In this document: one piece after another, positions 40,878-49,838 of the stretch
Layout: the number at the start of each line of letters is the position of its first letter
Numbering within the stretch: the first letter of the stretch is position 1
Origin: Halobacteriales archaeon QS_6_64_34
Lineage (GTDB): Archaea; Halobacteriota; Halobacteria; Halobacteriales; Haloarculaceae
Direction of reading: 5' to 3'
DNA: 64,000 nt
Assembly (NCBI GenBank): GCA_003020925.1
Contig: PXRT01000015.1
Span: 58,501-122,500 of the forward strand
Made by a program: the position numbers and the translations under genes
The notes under the pieces: model-generated
What the model saw: the letters and a program-made list of their open reading frames with translations, nothing else
What the model was told of the DNA's origin: nothing
Databases searched by the model: none

Positions 40878-42595
40878 CAGCCAATCACCCCCGGGAGTCC
40901 ACCGACGACCGTCTCGACGATACGCAGGAAGACGGCCATGCGCGGGCCGATACCGAGCGCCAGGGAGAGTGTCGCCGCCGTCAGTATTGGCCCGAGCATG
41001 AACCAGGTGCTCTCGGCGCCGCGCCACCCCCGACGCTCCCAGCCGCCCGCCGGGGGTCCGCCGTGGTGTTCGTGTTCCTCGTTGAACTTCCCGAGGTGGT
41101 CGACGTATTCGGGGTCGGGCATCGACTCGTCGTGTTCAGCCTCTCCGCCGTCAGAGCGTCGCTCTGGCGTGGTTCGGGGACCGTCTGTCCCATCGCCGCC
41201 ATCCGGCCACACTGCGGTCCGACCACCCATCGCGGCACTGACGATTGGCTTCTCGTCGTAGCTCTCGGGCGTCTCGAAGTACGCCTGGTAGACGACGGGC
41301 CAGAAATAGGCGATGTTGAGGAGGCCCGAAACCAGCAGGACAGCGGCGAAAATCGCCTGGCTGCCCTCCAGCGCGCCGATGACGAGATACCACTTGCTGA
41401 CGAAGCCCGCCACGAGTGGAATGCCGGCCATCCCCGCCCCAGCGACGGCGAAGGCGGCCATCGTCAGGGGCATCCGCGTCCCGATACCGGCCATGTCGCT
41501 GATGTCGTCGGTGTGGGTCTCGACGTGGATGGCCCCCGCACAGAAAAACAGGGTGAGCTTCATGAACGCGTGCGCGGGGATGTGGAGCAAGCCGCCGACC
41601 AAGGCGTTGCCCTCCAGCAGCGCGAGCCCCAGTACGATGTAGGAAAGCTGGCTGATTGTGGAGTAGGCCAACCGGCGCTTGAGGTTGTCCTTGCGCAGGG
41701 CGATGACACTGGAGGCGAGCAGGGTAAAGGCGGCGACGGCTGCGAGTGGGAGAGCGACCCCGAGTTCGGCCAGCAGGTCGGTGCCAAAGACGTCCAGCAC
41801 GATGCGGGCGATACCGAAAACACCGCTCTTGACGACGGCGACGGCGTGCAGCAGCCCGGAAACCGGCGTCGGCGCGACCATCGCGTCGGGGAGCCAGGAG
41901 TGAACCGGCATCAGGGCGGCTTTCACGCCGAAGCCAGCCGCCAGCAGAGCGAAAGCGGCCTTCGCGAGGGCCGGGTCGGCCGTCGCCAGCGCCTCAATAC
42001 CGCCGGGCGTAAACGCGGTCGTCCCGGTCAGGAAAAAGACCAGGAGAGTGCCACCCAGGACGGCGACGCCGCCGCCGAAGGTGTAGGTGAGATACTTCCG
42101 GCCGGCGGCGCGGGCGATGTCGGTCTCGTCGTGGGTGACGAGGGGGTACGTCGACACCGTCAGCAGTTCATAGAAGACAAACAGCGTCAGCAGGTTCGCG
42201 CCGAAGGCCACGCCGATGGCAGCGGCGACGCTGGCCGCGAAAGCGGCGAAGTATCTGGTCTGGGCGTGCTCGCTCAGCCCGCGCATGTAGCCGATGGAGT
42301 AGAAGCTGGTGACCAGCCACAGCAGGCTCGCGAGCAGGCCAAAGAGGATGCCCAGCGCGTCGGCCCGAAGGACCAGCGAGAGGCCGTTGCCGAAATCGCC
42401 GAGACGGGTGACATATTGGGTGCCAGAGAGGACACCCGGCACCATGCTGGCGACGATAGCGAGCTTTGCCCCGGAGACCGTCAGCGTGACGCCCTCGCGC
42501 ATGTTGGGCCGTGATTTCAGCGAGAGAATCACGGGGATAGCCAGCGCGCTCACGAGGACGGCGGCCAGTGGTCGGATGGATGCGACGTCTGTCAT
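40877..42595 (-). CDS. Mrp antiporter proton-conducting subunit (MrpD-like, second)
   Basis: 572 residues of the same superfamily. Landmarks: ANLLTLFVFYELLTVSTYPL (Glu), PVHSWLPDAMVAPTPVSGLL, LLHAVAVVKSGVFGIARIVL (Lys), KDNLKRRLAYSTISQLSYIV. A hydrophilic cytoplasmic insert of about 90 residues near the C-terminus (rich in His, Glu, Gly: KFNEEHEHHGGPPAGG) is unusual. The operon overlap with the upstream gene is 4 bases. Confidence 0.87.
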   Translation of the reverse strand: MTDVASIRPLAAVLVSALAIPVILSLKSRPNMREGVTLTVSGAKLAIVASMVPGVLSGTQYVTRLGDFGNGLSLVLRADALGILFGLLASLLWLVTSFYSIGYMRGLSEHAQTRYFAAFAASVAAAIGVAFGANLLTLFVFYELLTVSTYPLVTHDETDIARAAGRKYLTYTFGGGVAVLGGTLLVFFLTGTTAFTPGGIEALATADPALAKAAFALLAAGFGVKAALMPVHSWLPDAMVAPTPVSGLLHAVAVVKSGVFGIARIVLDVFGTDLLAELGVALPLAAVAAFTLLASSVIALRKDNLKRRLAYSTISQLSYIVLGLALLEGNALVGGLLHIPAHAFMKLTLFFCAGAIHVETHTDDISDMAGIGTRMPLTMAAFAVAGAGMAGIPLVAGFVSKWYLVIGALEGSQAIFAAVLLVSGLLNIAYFWPVVYQAYFETPESYDEKPIVSAAMGGRTAVWPDGGDGTDGPRTTPERRSDGGEAEHDESMPDPEYVDHLGKFNEEHEHHGGPPAGGWERRGWRGAESTWFMLGPILTAATLSLALGIGPRMAVFLRIVETVVGGLPGVIG

Positions 42596-44118
42596 TGTAG
42601 GAGTGGCGGCAGGGTCTCGGTCAGCAGCTGTTCGAGCGCCGGGACGGCGGCGGTCAGTGCAACGGCGAGGACGGCGGCGACGACGACGACGACGAGCATC
42701 CCGGTCGAGACGCTCGCGTTACTGGGGTCTCGGCCGGGCGGGGGTCGCAGGTCGTCGGTCACCGCCTCACCGCCGTCGGCGACGGCGCCCTCCTCGCGGA
42801 TGGTCGGCTCGGCGAAGTAGAGCCGCTCGCCGAGGCGGGCGAAATAGGCGAGCGTCAGCAGCGTGCTCGCCAGCAAGACGGCGACGACCGGCCACATCTC
42901 GGTCTCGATAGCGCCCACGAGGATGTACCACTTACCGACGAACCCGATGGCGGGCGGCACGCCGACCATCCCCAGCGCGAGGATGGCGAAGGCCCCGGCG
43001 GCCAGCGGGGTTCGACTCCCCATCCCGGCGTACCCGCCCAGTGTGGTGGCGCCCGTCTCGCGTTCGATGATACCGCTTGCGGCAAAGAGGCCGCCTTTCA
43101 TCACGGCGTGGCCCACCAGATGGACGGTCGCGCCGACGACGGCGATGGGCGTCGCGACGGTAAAGCCCGCGATGACCAGGCCGAACTGCGACACCGAGGA
43201 GTACGCCAGCATCCGCTGGACGCTCGACTGGGAGACGGCCAGGGCGCTCCCGGCGACGATGCTGACCGACGCGACGGCGATGAGCGCCCACCGGGCCGCC
43301 GGCACCGCCGTCAGGAACTCGACGGTAAAGACCGAAAACAGCAGCCGGGCGAGGGCGTAGGCCGACACCGTCGAGACGAGCGCGGAGATGAACGCGCTGA
43401 CGCTGTCGGGCGAGTTCGCGTAGGCGTCGGGCTGCCACGTGTGCAGCGGGAACAGGGCGACTTTCACCGTGAGCCCGCCGACCATCAGCCCGAAGGCGGT
43501 CAGGACGAGCGTCGAGTCGTAGCCGACCGCCGCGAGTTTCTCGCTCATGTCCGCCATGTTGAGCGTCCCCGTCGCCGCCAACGCGTAGCCCACGCCCAGC
43601 AGATATAGCGAGGCGCCGACGGTGCCGACGATGAGGTATTTCAGGGCCGCGACGGCCGCGCTGGCCTCGCGACCGCTGGCGACGAGGCCGTAGGCCGCAA
43701 GGCCCGTAATCTCGAGGAAGACGTAGAGGTTGAACACGTCGCCGGTGACTGTCATCCCCGTGAGCCCGGTGACCAGCAGGAGGAGCTGGCTGTAGAACGT
43801 GTTCTCGTGCGGGCCGGCGTGGCGCGCGTACGCGAGCACGCCAAGCGTGATGGCGCTGATGAGCAACACGACCACGAGCGAGAGTCCGTCGACGACGAGT
43901 TCGATACCGTAGGGGATGGTGAAACCGCCGACGGCGTAGCTGAGGACGCCGCCGGTCCGGACCTCGCGGGCGAGCAGCCCCGCGAGGGCGGCGTGGCCGA
44001 GCATCGTGACGAGAGCGATTGTCCAGCCGGCGCGGTCGGTATAGAGGCTCGCGACCAGCGGGACGGCGGCGCCGACGATTGGCAGGACGACGAGCAGGAC
44101 GGGGAGATGGTCAATCAT
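42592..44118 (-). CDS. mrpD: Mrp antiporter subunit D
   Basis: 508-residue proton-conducting subunit with about 14 TM helices. Landmarks: DVFNLYVFLEITGLAAYGLV (Glu), KVALFPLHTWQPDAYANSPD (Lys and His), QSSVQRMLAYSSVSQFGLVI, and HLVGHAVMKGGLFAASGIIE. Closest of the three to standard MrpD. It overlaps MrpC by 8 bases. The complex exchanges Na+ (or other cations) for H+ across the membrane and supports pH and salt homeostasis. Confidence 0.9.
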   Translation of the reverse strand: MIDHLPVLLVVLPIVGAAVPLVASLYTDRAGWTIALVTMLGHAALAGLLAREVRTGGVLSYAVGGFTIPYGIELVVDGLSLVVVLLISAITLGVLAYARHAGPHENTFYSQLLLLVTGLTGMTVTGDVFNLYVFLEITGLAAYGLVASGREASAAVAALKYLIVGTVGASLYLLGVGYALAATGTLNMADMSEKLAAVGYDSTLVLTAFGLMVGGLTVKVALFPLHTWQPDAYANSPDSVSAFISALVSTVSAYALARLLFSVFTVEFLTAVPAARWALIAVASVSIVAGSALAVSQSSVQRMLAYSSVSQFGLVIAGFTVATPIAVVGATVHLVGHAVMKGGLFAASGIIERETGATTLGGYAGMGSRTPLAAGAFAILALGMVGVPPAIGFVGKWYILVGAIETEMWPVVAVLLASTLLTLAYFARLGERLYFAEPTIREEGAVADGGEAVTDDLRPPPGRDPSNASVSTGMLVVVVVAAVLAVALTAAVPALEQLLTETLPPLLQ

Positions 44119-44485
44119 AGTAGAGTTCCTCCAGGGTGTCTTCGTCGAGTGTGCCGTACTCCGAGTAGATACGGACGATGAGCGCCAGTGCCACCGCCGT
44201 CAGACTCACTCCGACGACGATGGCCGTCAGGATGAGCACGTGTGGCAGCGGGCTCACGTACGGGCCGCCGCCGTCGGTCACGACCGGCGGGCTCGCGCCG
44301 GTTCGATAGGCCAGCGTGATGAAAAACAGGAAGATGCCCGTCTGGAAGATGTTCATCCCGATGACCTTCTTGACGAGGTCGGGCGACTCGATAAGGGTGT
44401 ACAGTCCGATTCCCAGCAGGAGGACGACCGCGTAGTAGTTGTATCGACTCGTCAGCAGATCGAGCTGGAGGACGTCGACCGTCAT
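44111..44485 (-). CDS. mrpC: Mrp antiporter subunit C (NuoK-like)
   Basis: 124 residues with three TM helices. YYAVVLLLGIGLYTLIESPD, LVKKVIGMNIFQTGIFLFFI and PLPHVLILTAIVVGVSLTAV give the NuoK/MrpC signature, including the conserved Gln-Thr-Gly in GMNIFQTGI and HVLILTAIVV. It overlaps MrpB by 4 bases and MrpD by 8. Confidence 0.92.
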   Translation of the reverse strand: MTVDVLQLDLLTSRYNYYAVVLLLGIGLYTLIESPDLVKKVIGMNIFQTGIFLFFITLAYRTGASPPVVTDGGGPYVSPLPHVLILTAIVVGVSLTAVALALIVRIYSEYGTLDEDTLEELYYD

Positions 44486-44949
44486 CGCTCGCCCTCCCCG
44501 GTGACGTAGCCGAAACCGGCCGCCAGCAGGAAAAAGAGGCCGATTGCGACGCTGGCGACGATACCGCCGATACCCAGCTCGACCAGTTCGATGCCATACT
44601 TGCTCGCCTCGTAGTAGTACGGCTTGTAGACGTTGTACTGGAGGAACTGTCCGCCAAGCGCTATCGCACCGAGGCCGATACCGGCGAAGACGAGGACGCC
44701 GCCCGAGGCCAGCGCCGCGACGATGCGGACGTCGAGCCACTGCCGGGTCGAGTCGATACCGAAAGCGAAGGCGAGCATCATCACCACGGAGCCGGTGATG
44801 ACGCCGCCCTGGAAGCCGCCGCCGGGCGAGTCCGCGCCGTGGAACATGATAAAGAGGGCGAAGGTCAACACGAACGGGGCGACCACCCGGACCGTCGTCA
44901 TGATGATGGTCGACTCGACGTACAGCCCCGGCGCTTCGTCGGCACTCAT
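44482..44949 (-). CDS. mrpB: Mrp antiporter subunit B (MnhB domain)
   Basis: 155 residues with four TM helices. The MnhB signature is FIMFHGADSPGGGFQGGVIT, followed by VVMMLAFAFGIDSTRQWLDV. It forms part of the ion channel module. Four-base overlaps on both sides with the DUF4040 gene and MrpC. Confidence 0.92.
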   Translation of the reverse strand: MSADEAPGLYVESTIIMTTVRVVAPFVLTFALFIMFHGADSPGGGFQGGVITGSVVMMLAFAFGIDSTRQWLDVRIVAALASGGVLVFAGIGLGAIALGGQFLQYNVYKPYYYEASKYGIELVELGIGGIVASVAIGLFFLLAAGFGYVTGEGER

Positions 44950-45485
44950 GCGAACACCTCCCGGCGTAACACGGAAAGGGCGACGACGCCGGCCGAGAAG
45001 ACGACGACGGCCTCGCCGAGCGTGTCGAACCCTCGGTAGGCCGCAAGCACCGCCGTCACCGCGTTGTGGACCTGCGTCTCCTTGTAGGCGTTTGCCAGGT
45101 AATATTGGGTGACCTCGCCGCCGACGACTGGGGCGGTCGGGTCGCCGATGGCCGGTAACGACGGAATCGTTGCGGCCATCACGAGCACGAACGCCCCGAC
45201 GAGGGCGACGGTCCGCCACCGAACGGATTCGAAGAGGCTGTCGACGTCGGGCGTGACCGTGTTGGCCAGCGCTATCAGGAACAGGATGGTCATGATACCG
45301 GCCCCGACGGCGGCCTCGGTCAGCCCCACGTCGGGGGCCTGGAGGACGAGCCAGATGATTGAGATACCCAGGCTGTAGGCGGCAAAGGCGATGACCGACG
45401 CCATCGTGTCTTTCAGCAGCGCCGCGCCCAGGGCACAGCAGAGGACGAACACCAGCAGCGACCCCTCAAGTAGCGTCAGGCTCAT
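44946..45485 (-). CDS. DUF4040 subunit (MrpA C-terminal/MbhD-E-like)
   Basis: 179 residues with about five TM helices. The first half, GAALLKDTMASVIAFAAYSL then IIWLVLQAPDVGLTEAAVGA, is the DUF4040 signature found in the C-terminal part of MrpA and in Mbh hydrogenases. It ends GFDTLGEAVVVFSAGVVALS, the MbhE-like motif. It therefore supplies the C-terminal half of MrpA as a separate subunit. Four-base overlaps with MrpG and MrpB genes. Confidence 0.88.
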   Translation of the reverse strand: MSLTLLEGSLLVFVLCCALGAALLKDTMASVIAFAAYSLGISIIWLVLQAPDVGLTEAAVGAGIMTILFLIALANTVTPDVDSLFESVRWRTVALVGAFVLVMAATIPSLPAIGDPTAPVVGGEVTQYYLANAYKETQVHNAVTAVLAAYRGFDTLGEAVVVFSAGVVALSVLRREVFA

Positions 45486-45793
45486 TGGTCGTTCTCCGTG
45501 GTCCAGGGCTCGATACCCTGGTCTTTTGCCGCCCGGGCGACGGCGTGGGCCGCCGTCGGGTTCGTGAGGAACATGAACACGAGGAGGAAGACGGCCTTGG
45601 CTGTCGAGAGACCCGTCTCCAGGGCCAGGGCGGCCGCCGCGATGGTGAGTACCGCCCCGAGCGTGTCGCTTTTCGACGCCGCGTGTGCGCGCGTGTACAC
45701 ATCAGGCAGCCGGATGATGCCGATGGCGGCGACGCCGCTGAAGAAGGCACCGAGGGCGGCAAGCGCGACGATGGCCCACTCGACGGGCGTCAT
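45482..45793 (-). CDS. mrpG: Mrp antiporter subunit G
   Basis: 103 residues with three TM helices. ALGAFFSGVAAIGIIRLPDV then YTRAHAASKSDTLGAVLTIA matches MnhG/MrpG (R-L-P-D-x-Y-x-R-x-H-A). Overlaps MrpF and DUF4040 genes by 4 bases each. Confidence 0.92.
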   Translation of the reverse strand: MTPVEWAIVALAALGAFFSGVAAIGIIRLPDVYTRAHAASKSDTLGAVLTIAAAALALETGLSTAKAVFLLVFMFLTNPTAAHAVARAAKDQGIEPWTTENDQ

Positions 45794-46065
45794 AACACAC
45801 CTCCGTGCTCGACGTTGAACTTCGAGAACGCAATAGAGAGCAGGAAGTTGAGCAGCGCGTAGACGAGCGCCACGTCGAGGAACGTCGACTCCTCGAAGGC
45901 GGCGGCCACCAGCGCGATGGCGATGACGGTGTTCGTGCCGGCGACGTTGACCGCGATGACCCGGTCGTGGATGGTCGGGCCGACGAACACCCGGTAGAGG
46001 GCCACGACGGCGAAGAGAACGAAGGCCGCAGCGATTGCCAACATTGCGGTGGCAAACTCAACCAT
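45790..46065 (-). CDS. mrpF: Mrp antiporter subunit F
   Basis: 91 residues with three TM helices. The signature is VALYRVFVGPTIHDRVIAVN, the MnhF/MrpF motif (R-x-x-x-G-P-x-x-x-D-R). The ATG at 46065 overlaps MrpE by 8 bases. Confidence 0.92.
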   Translation of the reverse strand: MVEFATAMLAIAAAFVLFAVVALYRVFVGPTIHDRVIAVNVAGTNTVIAIALVAAAFEESTFLDVALVYALLNFLLSIAFSKFNVEHGGVL

Positions 46066-47110
46066 CCGAGTTCCCCCCGTCGTCCCCCCGTTCGCGCGGG
46101 GTGGCGATGGCCATAGACTCGCGACCGTAGAAGACGAATCGCACCGCACGTTCCAGCCCGCCGTCGAAGAGGTCGGCCCGGGCGCCGGCCGTCAGCGAAT
46201 GGATGGTAAAGGCCCGGTCGGTGACGCTGACGGTCAGCGTCCCTGGCGTGAGGGTGATGCTGTTTGCCAGCGTCGTCACGGCGGCGTCGCCCCAGACGGC
46301 CGCCTGCAGTTCGACCACTTCGGGGTCGATTGGCAGGGCCGGGTGGAGGACGACGTAAGCTATCTGGAGGTTCGCGACGGCGATTTCCTTGAGGAGGTAG
46401 GGGGTGTAAACGAGCATCCGGACCGTCTGTTTCCCGATTCGCGCGAACGACGGCTGTTCGCTGAACGCGACCGGGGCGAGCAACACCGTGACGAGCGTCG
46501 CGGTGAGCAGTCCCGTGCCGAAGTCTATTGGTTTCCACGACGAGAGCAGCATGTAGAACAGATAGGAGGCCCCGAACACGGCGAGGTACTTCGGGAGCGA
46601 GGCCGCCCGGACGAGCACCGTCCGCTGGGCCCGGCGCGCGACGGGCGCTTCCTCTATCTCTATCTCGTAGTCCGCGAGCGCGAGTTCGATGGTGAGCGGT
46701 CGCAACATCGGCGCGGCGCCGCCGGGGTTGTACTCGGGGTCCAAGACGATGCGGTCGATACCCTGCTCGTCGGCGTATTCGAGCAACACGTCGGCGTAGT
46801 CGCCCGGGCTGAACAGATACCGGGCGGCGCCGATGACGTCGGTGACGAGTTTCAGATTCGCGGGCGGCTCTCCGCCCGCGTCCTCCGCGACCCAGGCCTC
46901 GACCCGTGCCAGCAGGTCGCTGGCTGCGGCCAGCTCCTCGATTGCGTCGGGGTCGACAGCGCGGGTGGAAGCGACGTCGACGACGTGGAGTTCGACGGGC
47001 CGGTCCTCGGCCGCGTTGGTCGCCATGTCGACGACGTGGGCAACGGTGTTGCGCACCGACACGGAGTCGGCGACGGGCACCAGCAGACGGAAGGCGTCGG
47101 AAGTGGTCAC
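46058..47110 (-). CDS. mrpE: Usp-like domain fused to Mrp antiporter subunit E
   Basis: 350 residues. Residues 1-130 form a universal-stress-like alpha/beta domain (FRLLVPVADSVSVRNTVAHV, VELHVVDVASTRAV, GIDRIVLDPEYNPGG). Residues 170-320 are MrpE: AVFGASYLFYMLLSSWKPID, MLVYTPYLLKEIAVANLQIA, VVLHPALPIDPEVVELQAAV, and ANSITLTPGTLTVSVTDRAF. This N-terminal sensor domain is a feature of haloarchaeal MrpE and may tie antiport activity to stress or a nucleotide. First gene of the nine-gene operon, starting at 47110. Confidence 0.9.
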   Translation of the reverse strand: MTTSDAFRLLVPVADSVSVRNTVAHVVDMATNAAEDRPVELHVVDVASTRAVDPDAIEELAAASDLLARVEAWVAEDAGGEPPANLKLVTDVIGAARYLFSPGDYADVLLEYADEQGIDRIVLDPEYNPGGAAPMLRPLTIELALADYEIEIEEAPVARRAQRTVLVRAASLPKYLAVFGASYLFYMLLSSWKPIDFGTGLLTATLVTVLLAPVAFSEQPSFARIGKQTVRMLVYTPYLLKEIAVANLQIAYVVLHPALPIDPEVVELQAAVWGDAAVTTLANSITLTPGTLTVSVTDRAFTIHSLTAGARADLFDGGLERAVRFVFYGRESMAIATPRERGDDGGNSDG

Positions 47111-47202
47111 GATGAGTTGTGAGAATCCTGTCTCCGTGTGTCTGAAAGGCGCTTCAGTCGTTATCGGAAGCGAGCGGCGGGATACGCAAAACTATTTCGC
47201 AA

Positions 47203-48381
47203 TCATTCGGATGTGGTTGGCTGGTCGCCAAGTTTCCCGGCCAGTTTCGCGGCGACAGCGTGGCCAAGTCCCTGCTTGTCGCCGGTGTACTCCCGGTGGT
47301 CGTCGCCCTCGACGAGCAGCGCCCGGGTCGCCTCGCTGCCCATCACACTGGCGTCGTTAGCGACCACGAAGGCGAGGTCGGCCCGGGCAAGCAGGTCACG
47401 GGCGCGGGCCAACAGCCCGTCGTCGCCGCCCGTCGATTCGACTTTGAAGCCGACGACGGGCAGGTCCGGGTGGGCCTCGCGGACGGTGTCGATGAGTTTC
47501 GGCGTGGGTTCGAGGTCGAGCGTCAGTCGGTCCTGCCCGCTGCGTATCTTCTCGTCGGCGGGGTCGACGGTGTAATCGGAGATGGCGGCGGCCGAAACCA
47601 GCGCGTCGGCCACACTCGCTACGTCTGTGATGGCGGCGGTCATCTCGGCGGCCGACTCCACGGACTCGACGGTCGCGTAGGGCACCGTCGGCCCGTCGTG
47701 GACGAGCGTCACCTCGGCCCCGAGGACGTAGCAGGCCCGCGCGACCGCCCGGCCGGTCCGCCCGGAGGCGCGATTCGAGAGCGTCCGGACCGGGTCGACC
47801 GACTCCGTGGTCGCCCCAGCGGTGACGACGACGTGGCGGCCCGCAAGGGGCCGGTCGCCCGCCGCCCGCGCCACCCCCGTGACGATTGCCTCCTCGGTCG
47901 CGATTTTGGCTTTCCCCTCCTCGATGCGGGGGTCGACGAAGTCGACGCCCCAGGATTGGACCCGTTCGATAGCGTCGACCACGCCGGGATGGTCGTACAT
48001 CGGCTCGTGCATCGCTGGCGCGACTACCACCGGAACGCCCGCTCCCAGCGCCGTCGTCGCCGTCGTCGTCACGGGGGTGTCGTCGATGGCGGCGGCCACC
48101 TTCCCGACCGTGTTCGCGGTCGCGGGCGCGAGCAGGAGTACGTCGCCCCAGCCGTCGACGCCACAGAGTTCGACGTGTTCGACCCGGCCCGTGAGTTCGG
48201 TCACCACCTCGTTCTCGGTGGCGAACTCGACGGCCCACGGGTGGACGATGCCCGTCGCGCTGTCGGTCATGACCGCCCGGACCTCGGCGCCCTGCCGGCG
48301 TAACTCGTGGGCCAGTTCCACCGTCTTGACCGCCGCGATGGAGCCCGAAACACCGAGGACGACGTTGACTCCCTCTAGCAT
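47203..48381 (-). CDS. coaBC: Bifunctional phosphopantothenoylcysteine decarboxylase/ligase
   Basis: 392-residue CoaBC, which makes 4'-phosphopantetheine for coenzyme A. The N-terminal flavoprotein half has VVLGVSGSIAAVKTVELAHE, LLAPATANTVGKVAAAIDDT and PAMHEPMYDHPG. The C-terminal ligase half has HVVVTAGATTESVDPVRTLS, NRASGRTGRAVARACYVLGA and EPTPKLIDTVREAHP. The start at 48381 is the ATG directly before the first strand. Full length. Confidence 0.92.
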   Translation of the reverse strand: MLEGVNVVLGVSGSIAAVKTVELAHELRRQGAEVRAVMTDSATGIVHPWAVEFATENEVVTELTGRVEHVELCGVDGWGDVLLLAPATANTVGKVAAAIDDTPVTTTATTALGAGVPVVVAPAMHEPMYDHPGVVDAIERVQSWGVDFVDPRIEEGKAKIATEEAIVTGVARAAGDRPLAGRHVVVTAGATTESVDPVRTLSNRASGRTGRAVARACYVLGAEVTLVHDGPTVPYATVESVESAAEMTAAITDVASVADALVSAAAISDYTVDPADEKIRSGQDRLTLDLEPTPKLIDTVREAHPDLPVVGFKVESTGGDDGLLARARDLLARADLAFVVANDASVMGSEATRALLVEGDDHREYTGDKQGLGHAVAAKLAGKLGDQPTTSE

Positions 48382-48497
48382 TAGTTCCACTTCCCCGTCG
48401 TAGCCTAAAAGTTCGCCCGGTCGGGTTCGCGGGACGACCCCGGTCTTCGGGCCCGCACGGGCGAGGACACGCCCAGCTATCTGACCCCCGGGCCGGC

Positions 48498-49415
48498 TCA
48501 GTCCGGCGACGGCGTGTACCCATCGCCAACGGCCACCGACAGGGTCCGCGGCCGACTCTCGAAGGTGAGCGACCGCTCCTGAAGTATCTCGCCGTCGAGA
48601 CTGAACCTGACCGATGACGGGTCGTGTACCTCGATGGAGAGCGAGCGGGCCCTGAACCGCGCGATGTTCTGTGACTCCCGGCCGAGCAGGCGCTCCACGA
48701 CGGCGTCGCTCATCAGGTTGAGAACCGAGACATCCTCGATGACCGTCACATCGAACAGCCCGTCTTCGACGTCGGCTTGCCCGTTCTTGCCGGGGGCGAA
48801 CTGTCTCGCGTTGCCAATCAGGACGCTGAGCGCGTCGCCTGACCACACCGGCTCGGTGCCGTCCCGGCTGTCGACGGTGACGGTGAGACGGAGCGATTCG
48901 AAGTCCGGCACTGTCCGGAGCGTCGTGACGACGTACGCCAGGACCCCGAGACGCTGTTTCATCTCCGGCGAGGCCCGACTGCTCGAATCCGCGGTCAGTC
49001 CGGCCACACAGGAGTTGACGAAGAGGTGGCCGTTGGCCTGCCCGACGTCGATGCGGCGCCGCTCGCCGGACTCGACGACGTCGAACGCCGTGTCCACATC
49101 GGTGATTCCCAGCTGCTTCGCGAAGTTGTTGCCCGTGCCGACCGGGACGACGCCGAGCGTCACGCGGTCGAACGCGTCCGCGCGGCGGATGCCCCGGACC
49201 ACCTCGTTGACCGTCCCGTCACCGCCGGCGGCGACCAGCGTCGAGACGCCCTGCTCGGCGGCAGCGGCAGCCAGAGCGACGGCGTCACCGTCGGTCCCCG
49301 TCTCCACGAGTCTGTACCCCAGGACCGCCGCGCGGTGTCGGACAGTGTCGCCGTGGGTTCCGCTCCCGCTCTGCGGATTCAGAATAACGGCGGCGTCCGC
49401 AGACGGGTCCGTCAT
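48498..49415 (-). CDS. Diacylglycerol kinase family (YegS/LCB5) lipid kinase
   Basis: 305-residue soluble lipid kinase. It opens AAVILNPQSGSGTHGDTVRH, then the nucleotide-binding GGDGTVNEV motif (LVAAGGDGTVNEVVRGIRRA) and VVPVGTGNNFAKQLGI. The C-terminal domain has NARQFAPGKNGQADVEDGLF and SLDGEILQERSL. It phosphorylates a lipid head group or sphingoid-like alcohol. In haloarchaea the substrate is likely an archaeol-type lipid, but this is not known. ATG at 49415 is preferred over 49424. Confidence 0.87.
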   Translation of the reverse strand: MTDPSADAAVILNPQSGSGTHGDTVRHRAAVLGYRLVETGTDGDAVALAAAAAEQGVSTLVAAGGDGTVNEVVRGIRRADAFDRVTLGVVPVGTGNNFAKQLGITDVDTAFDVVESGERRRIDVGQANGHLFVNSCVAGLTADSSSRASPEMKQRLGVLAYVVTTLRTVPDFESLRLTVTVDSRDGTEPVWSGDALSVLIGNARQFAPGKNGQADVEDGLFDVTVIEDVSVLNLMSDAVVERLLGRESQNIARFRARSLSIEVHDPSSVRFSLDGEILQERSLTFESRPRTLSVAVGDGYTPSPD

Positions 49416-49806
49416 CGACGTCAACGAGTACTTGTCCCGCCCCAGCGAAACGATAGCAGTCTATTCCCGTCTCTCTCCGGTCCCGTATCGGACACACGCA
49501 CAGGAGGACGGACGCCGTCTTTGTTATGGTGTGGGTATCCGCCGTAAGCCCGGCGAACGCCGAGCCCCTCCAGATACGTCGCGTCGGATCACGCCGGCCG
49601 GGAACCCGGGGACGTTCTCCAGATGGGCGTTGCGCCGGAGAATCGACTCGCCGGTCGAGACGACGGATTGTGTGTCCGCTATCATATTGGAGCTTTGCCT
49701 GCGACCGGACAGAAAGCTACCGATTCGACATCGCTTCCAGTGACGGCCGTATACGGGCCCTTCAGGTCCGCTACCGGCGGTGCAGACAGCTGGCGCTACC
49801 CGAAGC
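49416..49806. other. Long intergenic region upstream of pan
   Basis: About 390 GC-rich bases between two divergent genes. Open frames are present but none has protein-like structure. It holds the promoters of the kinase and pan genes. Confidence 0.4.
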
Positions 49807-49817
49807 CTCTTAATGAT
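49806..49817 (+). promoter_or_regulatory. TATA box of pan
   Basis: tcttaatgatt lies about 22 to 33 bases upstream of the ATG at 49839, consistent with a leaderless transcript. Confidence 0.45.
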
Positions 49818-49838
49818 TCACCCGTTAGTACGAGCATA

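Noticed and set aside
39174..41261. Long open frames antisense to the Mrp operon (695 residues here, 589 residues at 40745-42514)
   Set aside because: They are mirror frames of real polytopic genes in GC-rich DNA. The translations are rich in Arg, Asp and Gln with no domain, and all evidence favours the minus strand.
49623..49838. N-terminal extension of PAN
   Set aside because: Not conserved in style. A TATA box sits at 49806-49817, inside the supposed extension. The ATG at 49839 fits PAN.
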